Assembly (NCBI GenBank): GCA_020351025.1
Contig: CP070728.1
Coordinates: 817,099 to 879,024 of the forward strand
DNA: 61,926 nucleotides
From: Planctomycetota bacterium
GTDB taxonomy: Bacteria > Planctomycetota > Phycisphaerae > Sedimentisphaerales > Anaerobacaceae
Direction: 5' to 3'
In this document: positions 17,526 through 26,166 of the stretch, in pieces
How positions within the stretch are numbered: position 1 is the first letter of the stretch
How the letters are laid out: each line of letters opens with the position of its first letter
Notes under the pieces: generated by a model
What the model was told of the DNA's origin: nothing
Seen by the model: the letters and a program-made list of their open reading frames with translations, nothing else
Database searches by the model: none
Made by a program: the position numbers and the translations under genes

Positions 17526-18782
17526 ATGAAGAAAAAACAGAATAAAATGGATAGAAGAGATTTTCTAAAGACGATTGGCGCCGTAGGTGTGGGCTCTGTT
17601 TTACCCTCGTGCGATGCAAAAGCCGAACCAAATGACCCAAATGCTGTAGCAAAAATGCCCGGGCCGGCACTACCACAAGTGCCTAAGAGAAAACTGGGCA
17701 GAACCAGTATTGAAGTTCCGTGCCTATCACTTGGCTTAATGTATGACCTTATCGAGAAGCAAATCATATTAAGAAAGAGTGTTGAGCTGGGTATTAGTTT
17801 CTGGGATACGGCTCCAGCCTATGCGGGCGGAAACAGTGAGCTGGGAATAGGTAAATTCCTTGCTAAGAATCCGGAGGTTCGAAAGGATGTTTTCCTTGCC
17901 ACCAAGGCATCTGGGGCGAGAACAGTAAATGACGTGGAAAAGTGTCTCCAGGCCTCGCTGAAGAGACTCAATACGAGCTATATTGATCTATATCACGGCG
18001 TTCACGCATTAACCGACCCTGAGCAGCTGACGGACGAATTAAAGCAGTGGGTAAAAGATGCGAAGAAGCGTAAACTAATACGATCTTTTGGATTTAGCAT
18101 GCACACAAACATAGCGGAAAACCTTGCGGCTGTGGCCAAGCTTGACTGGATTGACGCTATAATGACAAGCTATAATTTCCGACTGATGCAGGATGCTAAA
18201 ATCCCGGAGGCTATTGATGCGTGCTACAATAAAGGGATTGGCCTTATTGCTATGAAGACAACCGGCAAAACAATCGTTAGCTGGGCACGCCAGGACATTG
18301 AAACCAAAGAGGACAAAAAACTGATTGACCATTTCCTCCAGCGAGGCTTCGGCGAGGAGCAGGCAACTATAAAACTTGTACTGGATGATAAAAGGATAAG
18401 CTCAGCTTGTGTGGGTATGGAAAATGTTGCTATTTTAAGCTCGAACCAGGCGGCAGTACTCGATAAGACCGAACTCACCAAGGAGCATTTTGAGGTATTC
18501 AGGGAATATGCAAAAGCTACCTGCAGCGGCTACTGCGCCGGCTGTGCAAACATCTGTAACCCAGTTTTGCCGGATATGCCATATGTCAGTGACATTATGC
18601 GTTATCTGATGTATTACAATACATACGGCGACAAGGATAGGGCAAGAGGACTCTTCGCTCGAATACCACGTGAGGTAAGAAACAAATTGCTTAGGACCGA
18701 CTACAGTGTTGCAGAGGCACGCTGTCCGCAGCAGCTGCCGATAGGCAAACTTATCGCTGAGGCAATAAGCAAATTAGCATAA
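17526..18782 (+). CDS. Tat-exported aldo/keto reductase with C-terminal Cys cluster (copy 2)
   Basis: 418 residues from ATG 17526 (GGGAG 8 bases upstream). The Tat signal 'DRRDFLKTIGAVGVGS' is followed by a stretch with a possible lipobox-like 'LPSCDA'. The barrel motifs are 'FWDTAPAYAGGNSE' and 'FLATKASG'. At the catalytic His region it reads 'LYHGVHALTD', with histidines displaced by two residues before and one after the usual position. The C-terminal 'CSGYCAGCANIC' cluster is kept. 44 bases separate it from copy 1. Likely the same system as its neighbours, with changed active-site chemistry. Confidence 0.8.
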   Translation: MKKKQNKMDRRDFLKTIGAVGVGSVLPSCDAKAEPNDPNAVAKMPGPALPQVPKRKLGRTSIEVPCLSLGLMYDLIEKQIILRKSVELGISFWDTAPAYAGGNSELGIGKFLAKNPEVRKDVFLATKASGARTVNDVEKCLQASLKRLNTSYIDLYHGVHALTDPEQLTDELKQWVKDAKKRKLIRSFGFSMHTNIAENLAAVAKLDWIDAIMTSYNFRLMQDAKIPEAIDACYNKGIGLIAMKTTGKTIVSWARQDIETKEDKKLIDHFLQRGFGEEQATIKLVLDDKRISSACVGMENVAILSSNQAAVLDKTELTKEHFEVFREYAKATCSGYCAGCANICNPVLPDMPYVSDIMRYLMYYNTYGDKDRARGLFARIPREVRNKLLRTDYSVAEARCPQQLPIGKLIAEAISKLA

Positions 18783-18835
18783 AGCAAATGTAATTGGCTG
18801 GACGTTAATCATTAAGTATTTTAGGAATTAAGGCG

Positions 18836-20068
18836 ATGAAAAAAAAATATAATAAAATAGACAGAAGGAATTTTTTAAAGACGATAGGTGCTGCGGGGCT
18901 GGGTTCAGTTTTAACTTCGCCCAATGCAAAAGCCGACTCTAATGAACCCAACGCGCCGCTGGAAAAAAAAGAACCGGCGTTCCCAAAAGCACCTAAAAGA
19001 AAACTGGGCAAAACCGGCATGGAGGTTTCCTCTATAGCTTTGGGGATGATTTTTGATGTTCTTGAGCAGCAGGTTGTACTAAGAAAGGCGCTTGAATGGG
19101 GTATCACATACTGGGATACCGCTGACTGCTATGTTGGTGGAAACAGCGAATTAGGAATAGGTAAGTTCCTTGAAGCAAATCCGACAATTCGCAAGGACCT
19201 CTTTATCGTCAGCAAGTCTGATGAAAGAGACCCGGAAGGTATGCAGAAGCTTCTGGAGCGCTCGCTTGAAAGAATGAAAACAGACTACATTGACATGTAT
19301 TTTATCCACGGTACAAGCGAACCGACAGAACTCAGCGAAGAAGTGAAGAGCTGGGTCGCTAATGCGAAAAAGTCAAAAAAGATTCGATTTTTCGGATTCA
19401 GCACACATAAGAATATGGACCAGTGCCTTACTGCGGCAGCTAAACTGGGCTGGATTGATGCGATAATGACAAGCTATAATTTTCGAGTGATGCAGGACCC
19501 AAAAATGCAAGCTGCTGTTGACGCGTGCTATAAAGCAGGGGTTGGCTTGGTTGCGATGAAGACCCAGGCGCGAGGCCAGGAAATTGAAACCGAAGAGGAC
19601 AAAAAATTAGTCGAACACTTCCAGCAGAAAGGTTTTACTGAGGGACAGGCAAAGCTAAAGGTTGTACTGCAAGACGAAAGGATAAGCTCGGCCTGCACAG
19701 GCAGGGGCAACCTTAGTGATTTATTAGCAAATGTAGCAGCTGCGCTGGATAAGACCAAACTTACCAAGGCTGATATCGATATCTTCAAGGAATATGCCAT
19801 AGCTACGTGCAGCGGTTATTGCGCCGGCTGCGCGCGCATATGTGACTCTGCCCTGCCGACCGCATCTTATGTCAGTGAGATTATGCGGTATTTAATGTAC
19901 TACAAAAGTTACGGCGAGCAACAAGAAGCAAAAGACCTTTTCGCCAAGATTCCCGGCAGTGCAAGGCGCAGATTGCTTAGTACCGATTACAGTCTCGCTG
20001 AAGCCCGCTGTCCGCAGCATCTGCCGATTGGCAAACTTATCGCCGAAGCAGTCACCAAGTTAGCCTAA
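18836..20068 (+). CDS. Tat-exported aldo/keto reductase with C-terminal Cys cluster (copy 3)
   Basis: 410 residues. Tat signal 'DRRNFLKTIGAAGLGS'. This copy keeps the full AKR tetrad: Asp and Tyr in 'YWDTADCYVGGNSE', Lys in 'FIVSKSD' and His in 'MYFIHGTSEP'. The C-terminus again carries 'CSGYCAGCARIC' and the family-wide ending 'RCPQHLPIGKLIAEAVTKLA'. It is the last gene of the operon, 53 bases after copy 2. It is the copy most likely to retain conventional carbonyl chemistry; copies 1 and 2 may have drifted to another use. Confidence 0.82.
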   Translation: MKKKYNKIDRRNFLKTIGAAGLGSVLTSPNAKADSNEPNAPLEKKEPAFPKAPKRKLGKTGMEVSSIALGMIFDVLEQQVVLRKALEWGITYWDTADCYVGGNSELGIGKFLEANPTIRKDLFIVSKSDERDPEGMQKLLERSLERMKTDYIDMYFIHGTSEPTELSEEVKSWVANAKKSKKIRFFGFSTHKNMDQCLTAAAKLGWIDAIMTSYNFRVMQDPKMQAAVDACYKAGVGLVAMKTQARGQEIETEEDKKLVEHFQQKGFTEGQAKLKVVLQDERISSACTGRGNLSDLLANVAAALDKTKLTKADIDIFKEYAIATCSGYCAGCARICDSALPTASYVSEIMRYLMYYKSYGEQQEAKDLFAKIPGSARRRLLSTDYSLAEARCPQHLPIGKLIAEAVTKLA

Positions 20069-20261
20069 TAGATACTGCGAATATAAAGTTTAAGCTGATT
20101 TTGGGACATGAGCTTTGAAAACAATCAGCTCAGCAGCTTCGTTACTTTTGTGCCATGTTTCTACAATCTATCAACACTAATCATATGTAAAAAAACGGCA
20201 GCTCTACGCACTATAAGCTCCTTATCTGCAAATAGTTACACTCTTTAATCGAGGATTTAAC
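20069..20261. other. Gap after the redox operon with a long inverted repeat
   Basis: AGCTGATT (20093-20100) and AATCAGCT (20123-20130) form a perfect 8-base inverted repeat around a 22-base loop. No T-tract follows, so it is not a textbook terminator. Nothing else was recognised before the small unit that starts at 20262. Confidence 0.35.
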
Positions 20262-20291
20262 TTGACTTTAGCCACCCTTTTTGGTTACAAT
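20262..20291 (+). promoter_or_regulatory. Promoter of a small independent transcript
   Basis: TTGACT (20262-20267), 18 bases, TACAAT (20286-20291). It lies 38 bases upstream of a 31-codon ORF and about 170 bases upstream of an intrinsic terminator. Confidence 0.65.
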
Positions 20292-20328
20292 AGCATCATA
20301 ATAAAAAAGCGATAATTTGAGATAAGCG

Positions 20329-20424
20329 ATGAAAAAATTTTATTACGAATTCTGGCTTCCGTTTACTATTACAAAGAAACGGATATTGATTCTTGCAATT
20401 GCAAGCTATCTTGCAATGTGTTAA
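20329..20424 (+). CDS. Putative 31-residue membrane micropeptide (or RNA-encoded structure)
   Basis: ATG at 20329 to TAA at 20424. The peptide has an aromatic, basic N-terminus ('MKKFYYEFW') and a hydrophobic stretch ('ILILAIASYLAMC'), which could sit in the membrane. The upstream GAGATAAG is only a weak ribosome site. The same bases fold: CCGTTT (20359-20364) with AAACGG (20377-20382), and ATTGCAAG-CTAT-CTTGCAAT (20398-20417). The unit may therefore be a small RNA rather than, or as well as, a peptide gene. No family was recognised. Confidence 0.4.
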   Translation: MKKFYYEFWLPFTITKKRILILAIASYLAMC

Positions 20425-20452
20425 AAATATGCTGGCCTCTTCTACTTTTCAT

Positions 20453-20481
20453 AAACCGCCTATCTTTGGGCGGTTTTTTTT
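20453..20481 (+). terminator. Intrinsic terminator of the small transcript
   Basis: AAACCGCC (20453-20460) pairs perfectly with GGCGGTTT (20469-20476) across an 8-base loop and runs into eight T residues (20474-20481). Confidence 0.85.
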
Positions 20482-20570
20482 ATGCGCGCAAAACCCATTA
20501 AATATTTGACACCGAAAAAACAGCAAATTAAGCTTACTGAAACTAATCCGTAAAACGAAGGGATAAACAG

Positions 20571-21545
20571 ATGATAATAGTTACCGGCGGTGCCGGTTTT
20601 ATCGGCTCAGCAATAATAAGCGGATTAAACAAACGACAGATTGCAGATATTCTGGTTGTTGATGAGCACGGTAAAGATAAGTGTAAAAATCTTGCAAATC
20701 TATCCTTTGCCGACTATGCAGAGAAAAACGACTTTATGGAAAAGGTCGTTGACAAAAATATCAGCACAGACATCACAGCAGTTTTTCATATGGGAGCCTG
20801 TTCCGATACAACTGAGACAGACACTGAATATCTTAGAAGAAATAACTACGAATATACTAAGGTTTTAGCTCAATGGGCAACCGATACAAACATTCGCTTC
20901 ATTTATGCATCCAGTGCCGCTACCTATGGTGACGGCTCTGCCGGCTTTAGTGACAATGAACAAAAAATAGAAAGCTTAAGGCCCTTGAATCTGTATGGCC
21001 AATCCAAGCAGATGTTTGACCTGTGGGCACACAAGACCGCCCTGTTGAAAAAAATCGCAGGACTTAAATACTTTAACGTCTTTGGGCCCAACGAATATCA
21101 CAAGGGCGAGATGAGAAGCTTTGTTGTAAAGGCCTTTGAGCAGATAAATGCAAACGGGAAAGTACGCCTGTTCAAATCATACAAGGCTGAATATGCTGAC
21201 GGCGAGCAGTTGCGAGATTTTCTCTACATACAAGATGCAGTGGATATGACTTTATTTTTTTTGGATAATCCCAAGTTAAGCGGGCTCTTTAATATCGGGG
21301 CAGGTAAAGCTCGGACCTGGAACGACCTTGTAGCCGCAGTTTTTGCAGCGATGGGCAAAACACCTAAGATTAAGTATATCGATATGCCCGATTCAATCCG
21401 CAATCAGTATCAGTATTTCACCGAAGCCGACATATCGAAATTGCGCCAGGCTGGCTATGATAAAAAAATAACATCCCTTGAAGATGCTATTACCGACTAC
21501 GTTCAAAACTATCTGCAAAAAGGTGACTACTTGACCGGCATTTAA
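20571..21545 (+). CDS. hldD: ADP-L-glycero-D-manno-heptose 6-epimerase
   Basis: 324 residues, AAGGG 7 bases before the ATG. It is an extended SDR fold: 'VTGGAGFIGSAI' binds NADP at the N-terminus, 'HMGACSDTTETD' is characteristic of HldD, and 'NLYGQSK' carries the catalytic Tyr-x3-Lys. Late motifs include 'VFGPNEYHKGEMRS' and 'QLRDFLYI'. It interconverts the two epimers of ADP-heptose at C6, the last step before heptose enters lipopolysaccharide core. This supports a lipopolysaccharide-bearing outer membrane. No other heptose gene is adjacent. Confidence 0.92.
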   Translation: MIIVTGGAGFIGSAIISGLNKRQIADILVVDEHGKDKCKNLANLSFADYAEKNDFMEKVVDKNISTDITAVFHMGACSDTTETDTEYLRRNNYEYTKVLAQWATDTNIRFIYASSAATYGDGSAGFSDNEQKIESLRPLNLYGQSKQMFDLWAHKTALLKKIAGLKYFNVFGPNEYHKGEMRSFVVKAFEQINANGKVRLFKSYKAEYADGEQLRDFLYIQDAVDMTLFFLDNPKLSGLFNIGAGKARTWNDLVAAVFAAMGKTPKIKYIDMPDSIRNQYQYFTEADISKLRQAGYDKKITSLEDAITDYVQNYLQKGDYLTGI

Positions 21546-21575
21546 GTTTTATTATTCCCTTCAAGCGAGGTGCAT

Positions 21576-22079
21576 GTGCCTTTTACAGCGTATCATTTTG
21601 GGCCGAGTGGACTAATCGGCCTGGGCCTTAGAAAATATATCGATATACCCGTCTTTGTGCTCGCTAACGTCATCGTCGACTTTGAGGTTTTGGTCATAAA
21701 TCTGTTTGGACTCGGCTGGCCGGTGCATCGATATTGCCATACTCTTTTAATTGGGGCGGCAGTGGGTGTTGTCTGGGGCCTGGTAGCGTATCCGCTCCGG
21801 CACCTGTTTAAAAAGATAATGCATATACTTCGGATACCTTATCAAACCGGCTTCTGGAAAATGGTCGTATCGGGCATTCTTGGCGTGTGGCTTCACGTAG
21901 CCCTTGACGCAACTTACCGTGGGGATGTCCAAATATTCTGGCCAAGCAAAGCAAAACCATTGGGGGCCCTCTTAACCCGCCAGCACGTATTACTCATATC
22001 CATCGCCTGCTTTGTGGCGGCACTTATTCTATATGGCCTTATCATCAGAGCATACAAATCAAAAAACACTCAAAAATAA
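21576..22079 (+). CDS. Small polytopic membrane protein, 'PFTAYHFGPSG' family
   Basis: 167 residues from GTG 21576, which has GAGG at ideal spacing (5 bases); the earlier GTG at 21570 overlaps that site. It begins 'VPFTAYHFGPSGLIGLG' and has about four helices with conserved histidines ('HFGPS', 'HRYCHTLL', 'WLHVALDA'). Histidines spread this way suggest metal binding in or near the membrane, as in YdjM-like membrane hydrolases. I cannot place it firmly in a family. It follows hldD by 30 bases and could be co-transcribed. Confidence 0.6.
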   Translation: MPFTAYHFGPSGLIGLGLRKYIDIPVFVLANVIVDFEVLVINLFGLGWPVHRYCHTLLIGAAVGVVWGLVAYPLRHLFKKIMHILRIPYQTGFWKMVVSGILGVWLHVALDATYRGDVQIFWPSKAKPLGALLTRQHVLLISIACFVAALILYGLIIRAYKSKNTQK

Positions 22080-22124
22080 ACTAATGCCACATTAATAGCT
22101 ATCTCTTACATTTACCGATGATTG

Positions 22125-22153
22125 TTGACCATTTTTCAGTTATCATCTATAAT
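22125..22153 (+). promoter_or_regulatory. sigma70-type promoter for tyrS
   Basis: TTGACC (22125-22130), 17 bases, TATAAT (22148-22153). Its position excludes the longer upstream reading of tyrS and supports ATG 22191 as the start. Confidence 0.75.
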
Positions 22154-22190
22154 CTTTACTCCTTGGAAACCTTTATTGTCTGAGAAAAAT

Positions 22191-23399
22191 ATGACTAAGA
22201 AAATTACCGAACAGATTAAATTAATAAAACGTGGGACGATTGAGATACTCACCGAAGAAGAGCTGGCTGAGAAATTAGCTGAGTCGGCTAAAACGGACAG
22301 GCAGCTGCGAATCAAGCTCGGTCTTGACCCGACCAGCCCCGACATTCATCTCGGCCATACGGTAGTACTGCGAAAGATGCGGCAGTTCCAGGACCTCGGC
22401 CACAAGGCGGTTCTTATAATCGGTGACTACACCGCCCGAATCGGCGACCCCAGCGGACAGGATAAGACCCGCCCGATGCTCAACCAAAAGCAAATCGAAG
22501 AAAACGCAAAGACTTACTTTGAGCAGGCAGGTAAAATACTCGAAACATCCGAAGAGAAACTTGAGGTACGTTACAACAGCGAATGGCTCTCAGACTTGAA
22601 GTTAGTCGATATTATTAAGTTAACAAGCAATATGACAGTGGCTCGCATGCTCGAAAGAGATATTTTTGAATTGCGGTATAAAAAAGGAGACCCTATCGGC
22701 ATCCATGAGTTTCTGTACCCGCTTATGCAGGGCTATGACTCGGTTATTATAAAAAGCGATGTTGAGTTAGGAGGGACCGACCAGACTTTCAATAATTTAG
22801 TCGGCAGAGACCTGCAAAGAATTAACGGTCAAAAGCCCCAAGTCGTAATTACTACGCCGATACTCGTCGGGCTGGACGGCCAGGAGAAAATGAGCAAGTC
22901 CAAAGGTAATTACATCGGCGTAACTGATGAGCCGAATGATATGTTCGGCAAGATTATGAGTATCTCCGACGAGATGATGGAAAACTACTTTACGCTTCTA
23001 ACCGACCTGCCAACCGAAAAAATAACAGAACTTGTCAACCCTGATAAAACACACCCGAAAAAAGCAAAAGTTCTATTAGCCAAAGCGATTGTAACAGATT
23101 TCTATGATGAGAAAATCGCTGAGCTTGCCTCAGCTCAATTTGACAAGATCTTTGCACAAGGTCAACTGCCCGATGATATACCAGAAGTAATCATCGCTGA
23201 CCCAAAAATCTCAATTAAACAATTGCTGATATCGAGCAAACTTGTCGAAAGTGGCGGGGAAGCTAAACGCATGGTTGTACAGGAAGCAGTAAGCATTAAC
23301 GGCGAAAAAATCAACGACCCAAATATGGAAATTACGCCAAAGACCGGCATGGTGATTCAGGTTGGCAAACGAAAATTTGCACGTCTGAGGATTAAATAA
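22191..23399 (+). CDS. tyrS: Tyrosyl-tRNA synthetase
   Basis: 402 residues. The class I signatures are present as '[12 protein letters not shown]' (HIGH) and '[11 protein letters not shown]' (KMSKS). The tyrosine-binding loop '[11 protein letters not shown]' and the C-terminal S4-like RNA-binding domain ('[23 protein letters not shown]') are also visible. It resembles the TyrZ-like subgroup more than the E. coli type, judged by length and by the HLGHT variant. It charges tRNA-Tyr. The start at 22191 follows a promoter 38 bases upstream; the ribosome site is weak (GAGAAAAAT). Confidence 0.94.
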   Translation: MTKKITEQIKLIKRGTIEILTEEELAEKLAESAKTDRQLRIKLGLDPTSPDIHLGHTVVLRKMRQFQDLGHKAVLIIGDYTARIGDPSGQDKTRPMLNQKQIEENAKTYFEQAGKILETSEEKLEVRYNSEWLSDLKLVDIIKLTSNMTVARMLERDIFELRYKKGDPIGIHEFLYPLMQGYDSVIIKSDVELGGTDQTFNNLVGRDLQRINGQKPQVVITTPILVGLDGQEKMSKSKGNYIGVTDEPNDMFGKIMSISDEMMENYFTLLTDLPTEKITELVNPDKTHPKKAKVLLAKAIVTDFYDEKIAELASAQFDKIFAQGQLPDDIPEVIIADPKISIKQLLISSKLVESGGEAKRMVVQEAVSINGEKINDPNMEITPKTGMVIQVGKRKFARLRIK

Positions 23400-23405
23400 A
23401 AGATT

Positions 23406-23987
23406 ATGGAATTGCCTAAATTACATCAACCAGATAGATATGTTGGCCTGTATGTCTTCGACTTTGGCGAGCATACAGGCGTCGGCTTTACCGCTGAAGA
23501 GGTAGCTGAACTTTTCGAAAGCCAGAAATACAAAAACTGTAAGGCATATAAAATACACAAAGCATACCCTGACGGCAGAGTTGAACTAAAAGGTGTGCGA
23601 GCGGAAATCTTCCAGCTTGAGGCGGGGATGTTCTTTTACTCAAGCGATATTAAAACAGCGAAGAGAGATTTCAAGGGTCTTGTTAACATGGCAGTTAAGA
23701 CCAGCCCTCCCTGCCGGGCCAAGGTGCACCTCGCTAAATACGATGATAATAAATATGTTGTTGCTCTAATTTACCCTGCTGAATATGACGACGAATTGAG
23801 CTTGTGGCTTTTGGAAGGTGATTACAAGACCGGTGGTGCTGCAGAAGGCGGCATCGATGCTGTACAGCAATATTATGATGCTAAACCACAGCTTTTAGAC
23901 AAGCATCAACTATTTGGCAAAATCGTATTTGAAAACAGAACCGGTGAAAAACTATTGGCCTCCATAAAATTAGCTGTGCAACGGTAA
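23406..23987 (+). CDS. Uncharacterised soluble protein downstream of tyrS
   Basis: 193 residues. It begins only 6 bases after tyrS and is probably translated from the same message. The sequence is mixed alpha/beta with no signal peptide or membrane segment. Notable parts are 'RYVGLYVFDFGEHTGVGFTAEEVAELF' (spanning the N-terminal third) and a Cys in 'SPPCRAKVHLAKY'. I do not recognise the family. Codon use and the clean open frame argue that it is real. Its link to tyrS is positional only. Confidence 0.6.
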   Translation: MELPKLHQPDRYVGLYVFDFGEHTGVGFTAEEVAELFESQKYKNCKAYKIHKAYPDGRVELKGVRAEIFQLEAGMFFYSSDIKTAKRDFKGLVNMAVKTSPPCRAKVHLAKYDDNKYVVALIYPAEYDDELSLWLLEGDYKTGGAAEGGIDAVQQYYDAKPQLLDKHQLFGKIVFENRTGEKLLASIKLAVQR

Positions 23988-24043
23988 TTTATAGCTATAG
24001 TGGCTTGTGACCCGAAGCACGGGCGACGAGGCACGAAACAGAA

Positions 24044-24244
24044 ATGTCTGCTCGGACCAAAATAGGCTCGATTCTGGGGTTCTTTGCGGGTGCACTATCG
24101 TCAATATTCGGCAAATCACCTGCTGAACCTACTGCAAGCGATTTAAAACAAGCTGAGTTTAAGACAAGCACACAACGTCTTGGAGTTCGATTTACCGAAC
24201 GGATTCGCCGGGTATTCAGATTCAAATGGCTAAGGAAGTCTTGA
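24044..24244 (+). CDS. Small basic protein, possible conserved hypothetical
   Basis: 66 residues. The N-terminus has a short hydrophobic, glycine-rich segment ('IGSILGFFAGALSSIFG') and the C-terminus is strongly basic ('STQRLGVRFTERIRRVFRFKWLRKS'), as in small membrane-surface or RNA-binding proteins. The ribosome site is poor. It lies between the tyrS pair and nrdJ, all on the plus strand. I favour a real gene because its composition is biased and it sits in an otherwise unexplained 330-base gap, but this is not secure. Confidence 0.5.
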   Translation: MSARTKIGSILGFFAGALSSIFGKSPAEPTASDLKQAEFKTSTQRLGVRFTERIRRVFRFKWLRKS

Positions 24245-24315
24245 GTTTTGAATTTTTGAGTTAAACTAAAACTCAACGCTGAAAGATTAAAACTGATAAA
24301 CGGTAGTGGCATTTT

Positions 24316-26166
24316 ATGGCTGAGTTCAATACACAACCTCCGCCCGGTGAGCCCCCTGTGCTTACTGAAAATGCAATAACCATTTTGCAAAGCAGATATC
24401 TAATCAAAGATGAGCAGGGTAACTGCATTGAGACACCGGCACAAATGCTCAGCAGGCTCGCATCGCTGGTAGCCAAAGCGGAAATTAAATACGGGGCAAC
24501 CGAAAGCGAGGTCAAAACATGGTATAGAAAATTTTATGACTTGATGGCCTCGCTGAAATTTCTGCCTAACTCCCCTGCCCTTATGAATGCCAACCGGCCC
24601 AGCGGCATGCTCAGCGCCTGCTTTGTGCTCCCCATCGAAGACAGCATTGAAGGGATATTCGAGACGATTAAACAAACTGCTTTGATCCAAAAGGCGGGCG
24701 GAGGCACCGGATTTTCACTCGATAGATTAAGACCGACAGGCGACCGGGTCGCATCCAGCGGCGGGACAACATCAGGGCCAATAAGTTTCTGGCGGGTCTT
24801 CTCCGAGACAACCGACGCAATTCAGCAAGGCGCATTTCGTCGCGGTGCAAATATGGGTATGATGAGCGTCGAACATCCCGACATATTAAAGTTCCTGCAC
24901 GCCAAACAGAACTTAAAGGCCTTTACGAATTTCAATATCTCCGTCAAAATCAACGATGATTGGATGGAAAAGCTGCTCGAAGCCGGCAATTCCTCCCACA
25001 TTGTGATAAATCCACGCACCGGTCACCGATATCTACTGCCGCGACGAATTGATATCGGGCGTTATGCAATAAACGACTTGCACAAGCTAACCGACGAACC
25101 TCTGCAAAGCAGCAGGCAGGCAAACCAATTCTACACCGTCAGTGACATTTGGAAAATGATTGTCAAGTGTGCTCATAGAACCGGTGAGCCTGGTGTAGCT
25201 TTTATTGACCGAATCAACCATGACAATCCAACGCCATCACTCGGCAAAATAGAAGCAACCAACCCCTGTGGGGAGCAGCCGTTACTGCCCTACGAAGCCT
25301 GCACACTCGGCAGTATCAACCTTACAAAATTTGTGAAATCCGACAACGGAAAAAAAGATTTGGATTGGCCAGCACTGGCTGAAACCATCAAATTAGCGGC
25401 GCGAACTCTTGATAACATAATCGATGTTTGCAATTTTCCAGTCACAGATACGATACGCTTGTCCCAAGCTAACCGCAAAATTGGTTTGGGCGTTATGGGT
25501 TTCGCTGATTGCTTGTTTTTGCTCGGCATAGCCTATGACTCACAACAGGGCATTGAATTCGGAGAAAGCGTTATGAGATTTATTAACAAGAGCGCTCGCG
25601 ATGCCAGCCATGAACTTGCAAACCTTCGCGGACCATTTCCGAACTGGAATGACAGCATCTGGAGAACTGAAAGAAACAGAAAGGTTCGCAACGCCTCGAT
25701 TACCTGCATAGCCCCGACCGGAACGATAAGCATTATTGCAAACTGCTCCTGCGGAATCGAGCCGGCTTATTCGCTCGTGTTTATCCGCCGGATACTGGAT
25801 GATTTGAAAATGCTTCAAATAAACCCCGTCTTCAAACAAGTTGCTAAAAAAAGAGGCTTTTATAACAAAAAACTGGAGGAAAAGATTCTAAGAGCCGGCA
25901 GTATACAGAAAATCCCACATCTCCCAGGTAGAATCCGGAAAATCTTCAAATGTGCATATGATATTAAGCCGGAATGGCACGTCCAGATGCAGGCGGCTTT
26001 TCAGCAGCACTGTGATGCAGCGGTCAGCAAGACCATAAATTTCAGTGAAAAGGCCACGGTTGCTGCTGTGGACAAGGCCTACAAATTAGCCTACCACCTT
26101 GGCTGTAAAGGCATTACGATTTACCGCCGACACAGCCGCCAGAGCGAGCCTATGACACTTTATTAG
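24316..26166 (+). CDS. nrdJ: Adenosylcobalamin-dependent ribonucleotide reductase (class II), short C-terminus
   Basis: 616 residues. Typical parts are 'LSACFVLPIEDS' (first active-site Cys, C102), 'GGTGFSLDRLRP', the thiyl-radical motif 'NPCGEQPLLPYEACTLGSINL' split by its Cys, and 'CIAPTGTISIIANCSCGIEP'. The enzyme reduces ribonucleotides to deoxyribonucleotides using B12 and needs no oxygen. The protein ends abruptly after 'GCKGITIYRRHSRQSEP', without the usual tail containing a CxxC pair that shuttles reducing power, so regeneration must be done by an external thiol or another subunit. ATG 24316 follows a weak ribosome site. Confidence 0.9.
   Translation: MAEFNTQPPPGEPPVLTENAITILQSRYLIKDEQGNCIETPAQMLSRLASLVAKAEIKYGATESEVKTWYRKFYDLMASLKFLPNSPALMNANRPSGMLSACFVLPIEDSIEGIFETIKQTALIQKAGGGTGFSLDRLRPTGDRVASSGGTTSGPISFWRVFSETTDAIQQGAFRRGANMGMMSVEHPDILKFLHAKQNLKAFTNFNISVKINDDWMEKLLEAGNSSHIVINPRTGHRYLLPRRIDIGRYAINDLHKLTDEPLQSSRQANQFYTVSDIWKMIVKCAHRTGEPGVAFIDRINHDNPTPSLGKIEATNPCGEQPLLPYEACTLGSINLTKFVKSDNGKKDLDWPALAETIKLAARTLDNIIDVCNFPVTDTIRLSQANRKIGLGVMGFADCLFLLGIAYDSQQGIEFGESVMRFINKSARDASHELANLRGPFPNWNDSIWRTERNRKVRNASITCIAPTGTISIIANCSCGIEPAYSLVFIRRILDDLKMLQINPVFKQVAKKRGFYNKKLEEKILRAGSIQKIPHLPGRIRKIFKCAYDIKPEWHVQMQAAFQQHCDAAVSKTINFSEKATVAAVDKAYKLAYHLGCKGITIYRRHSRQSEPMTLY

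Noticed and set aside
20290-20481. 6S RNA as identity of the small transcript
   Set aside because: The length is similar, but the 5' and 3' ends do not pair into the long rod with a central bubble.
23995-24390. A 131-codon minus-strand frame before nrdJ
   Set aside because: It overlaps the nrdJ start and the small basic gene, has no recognisable motif and no promoter.
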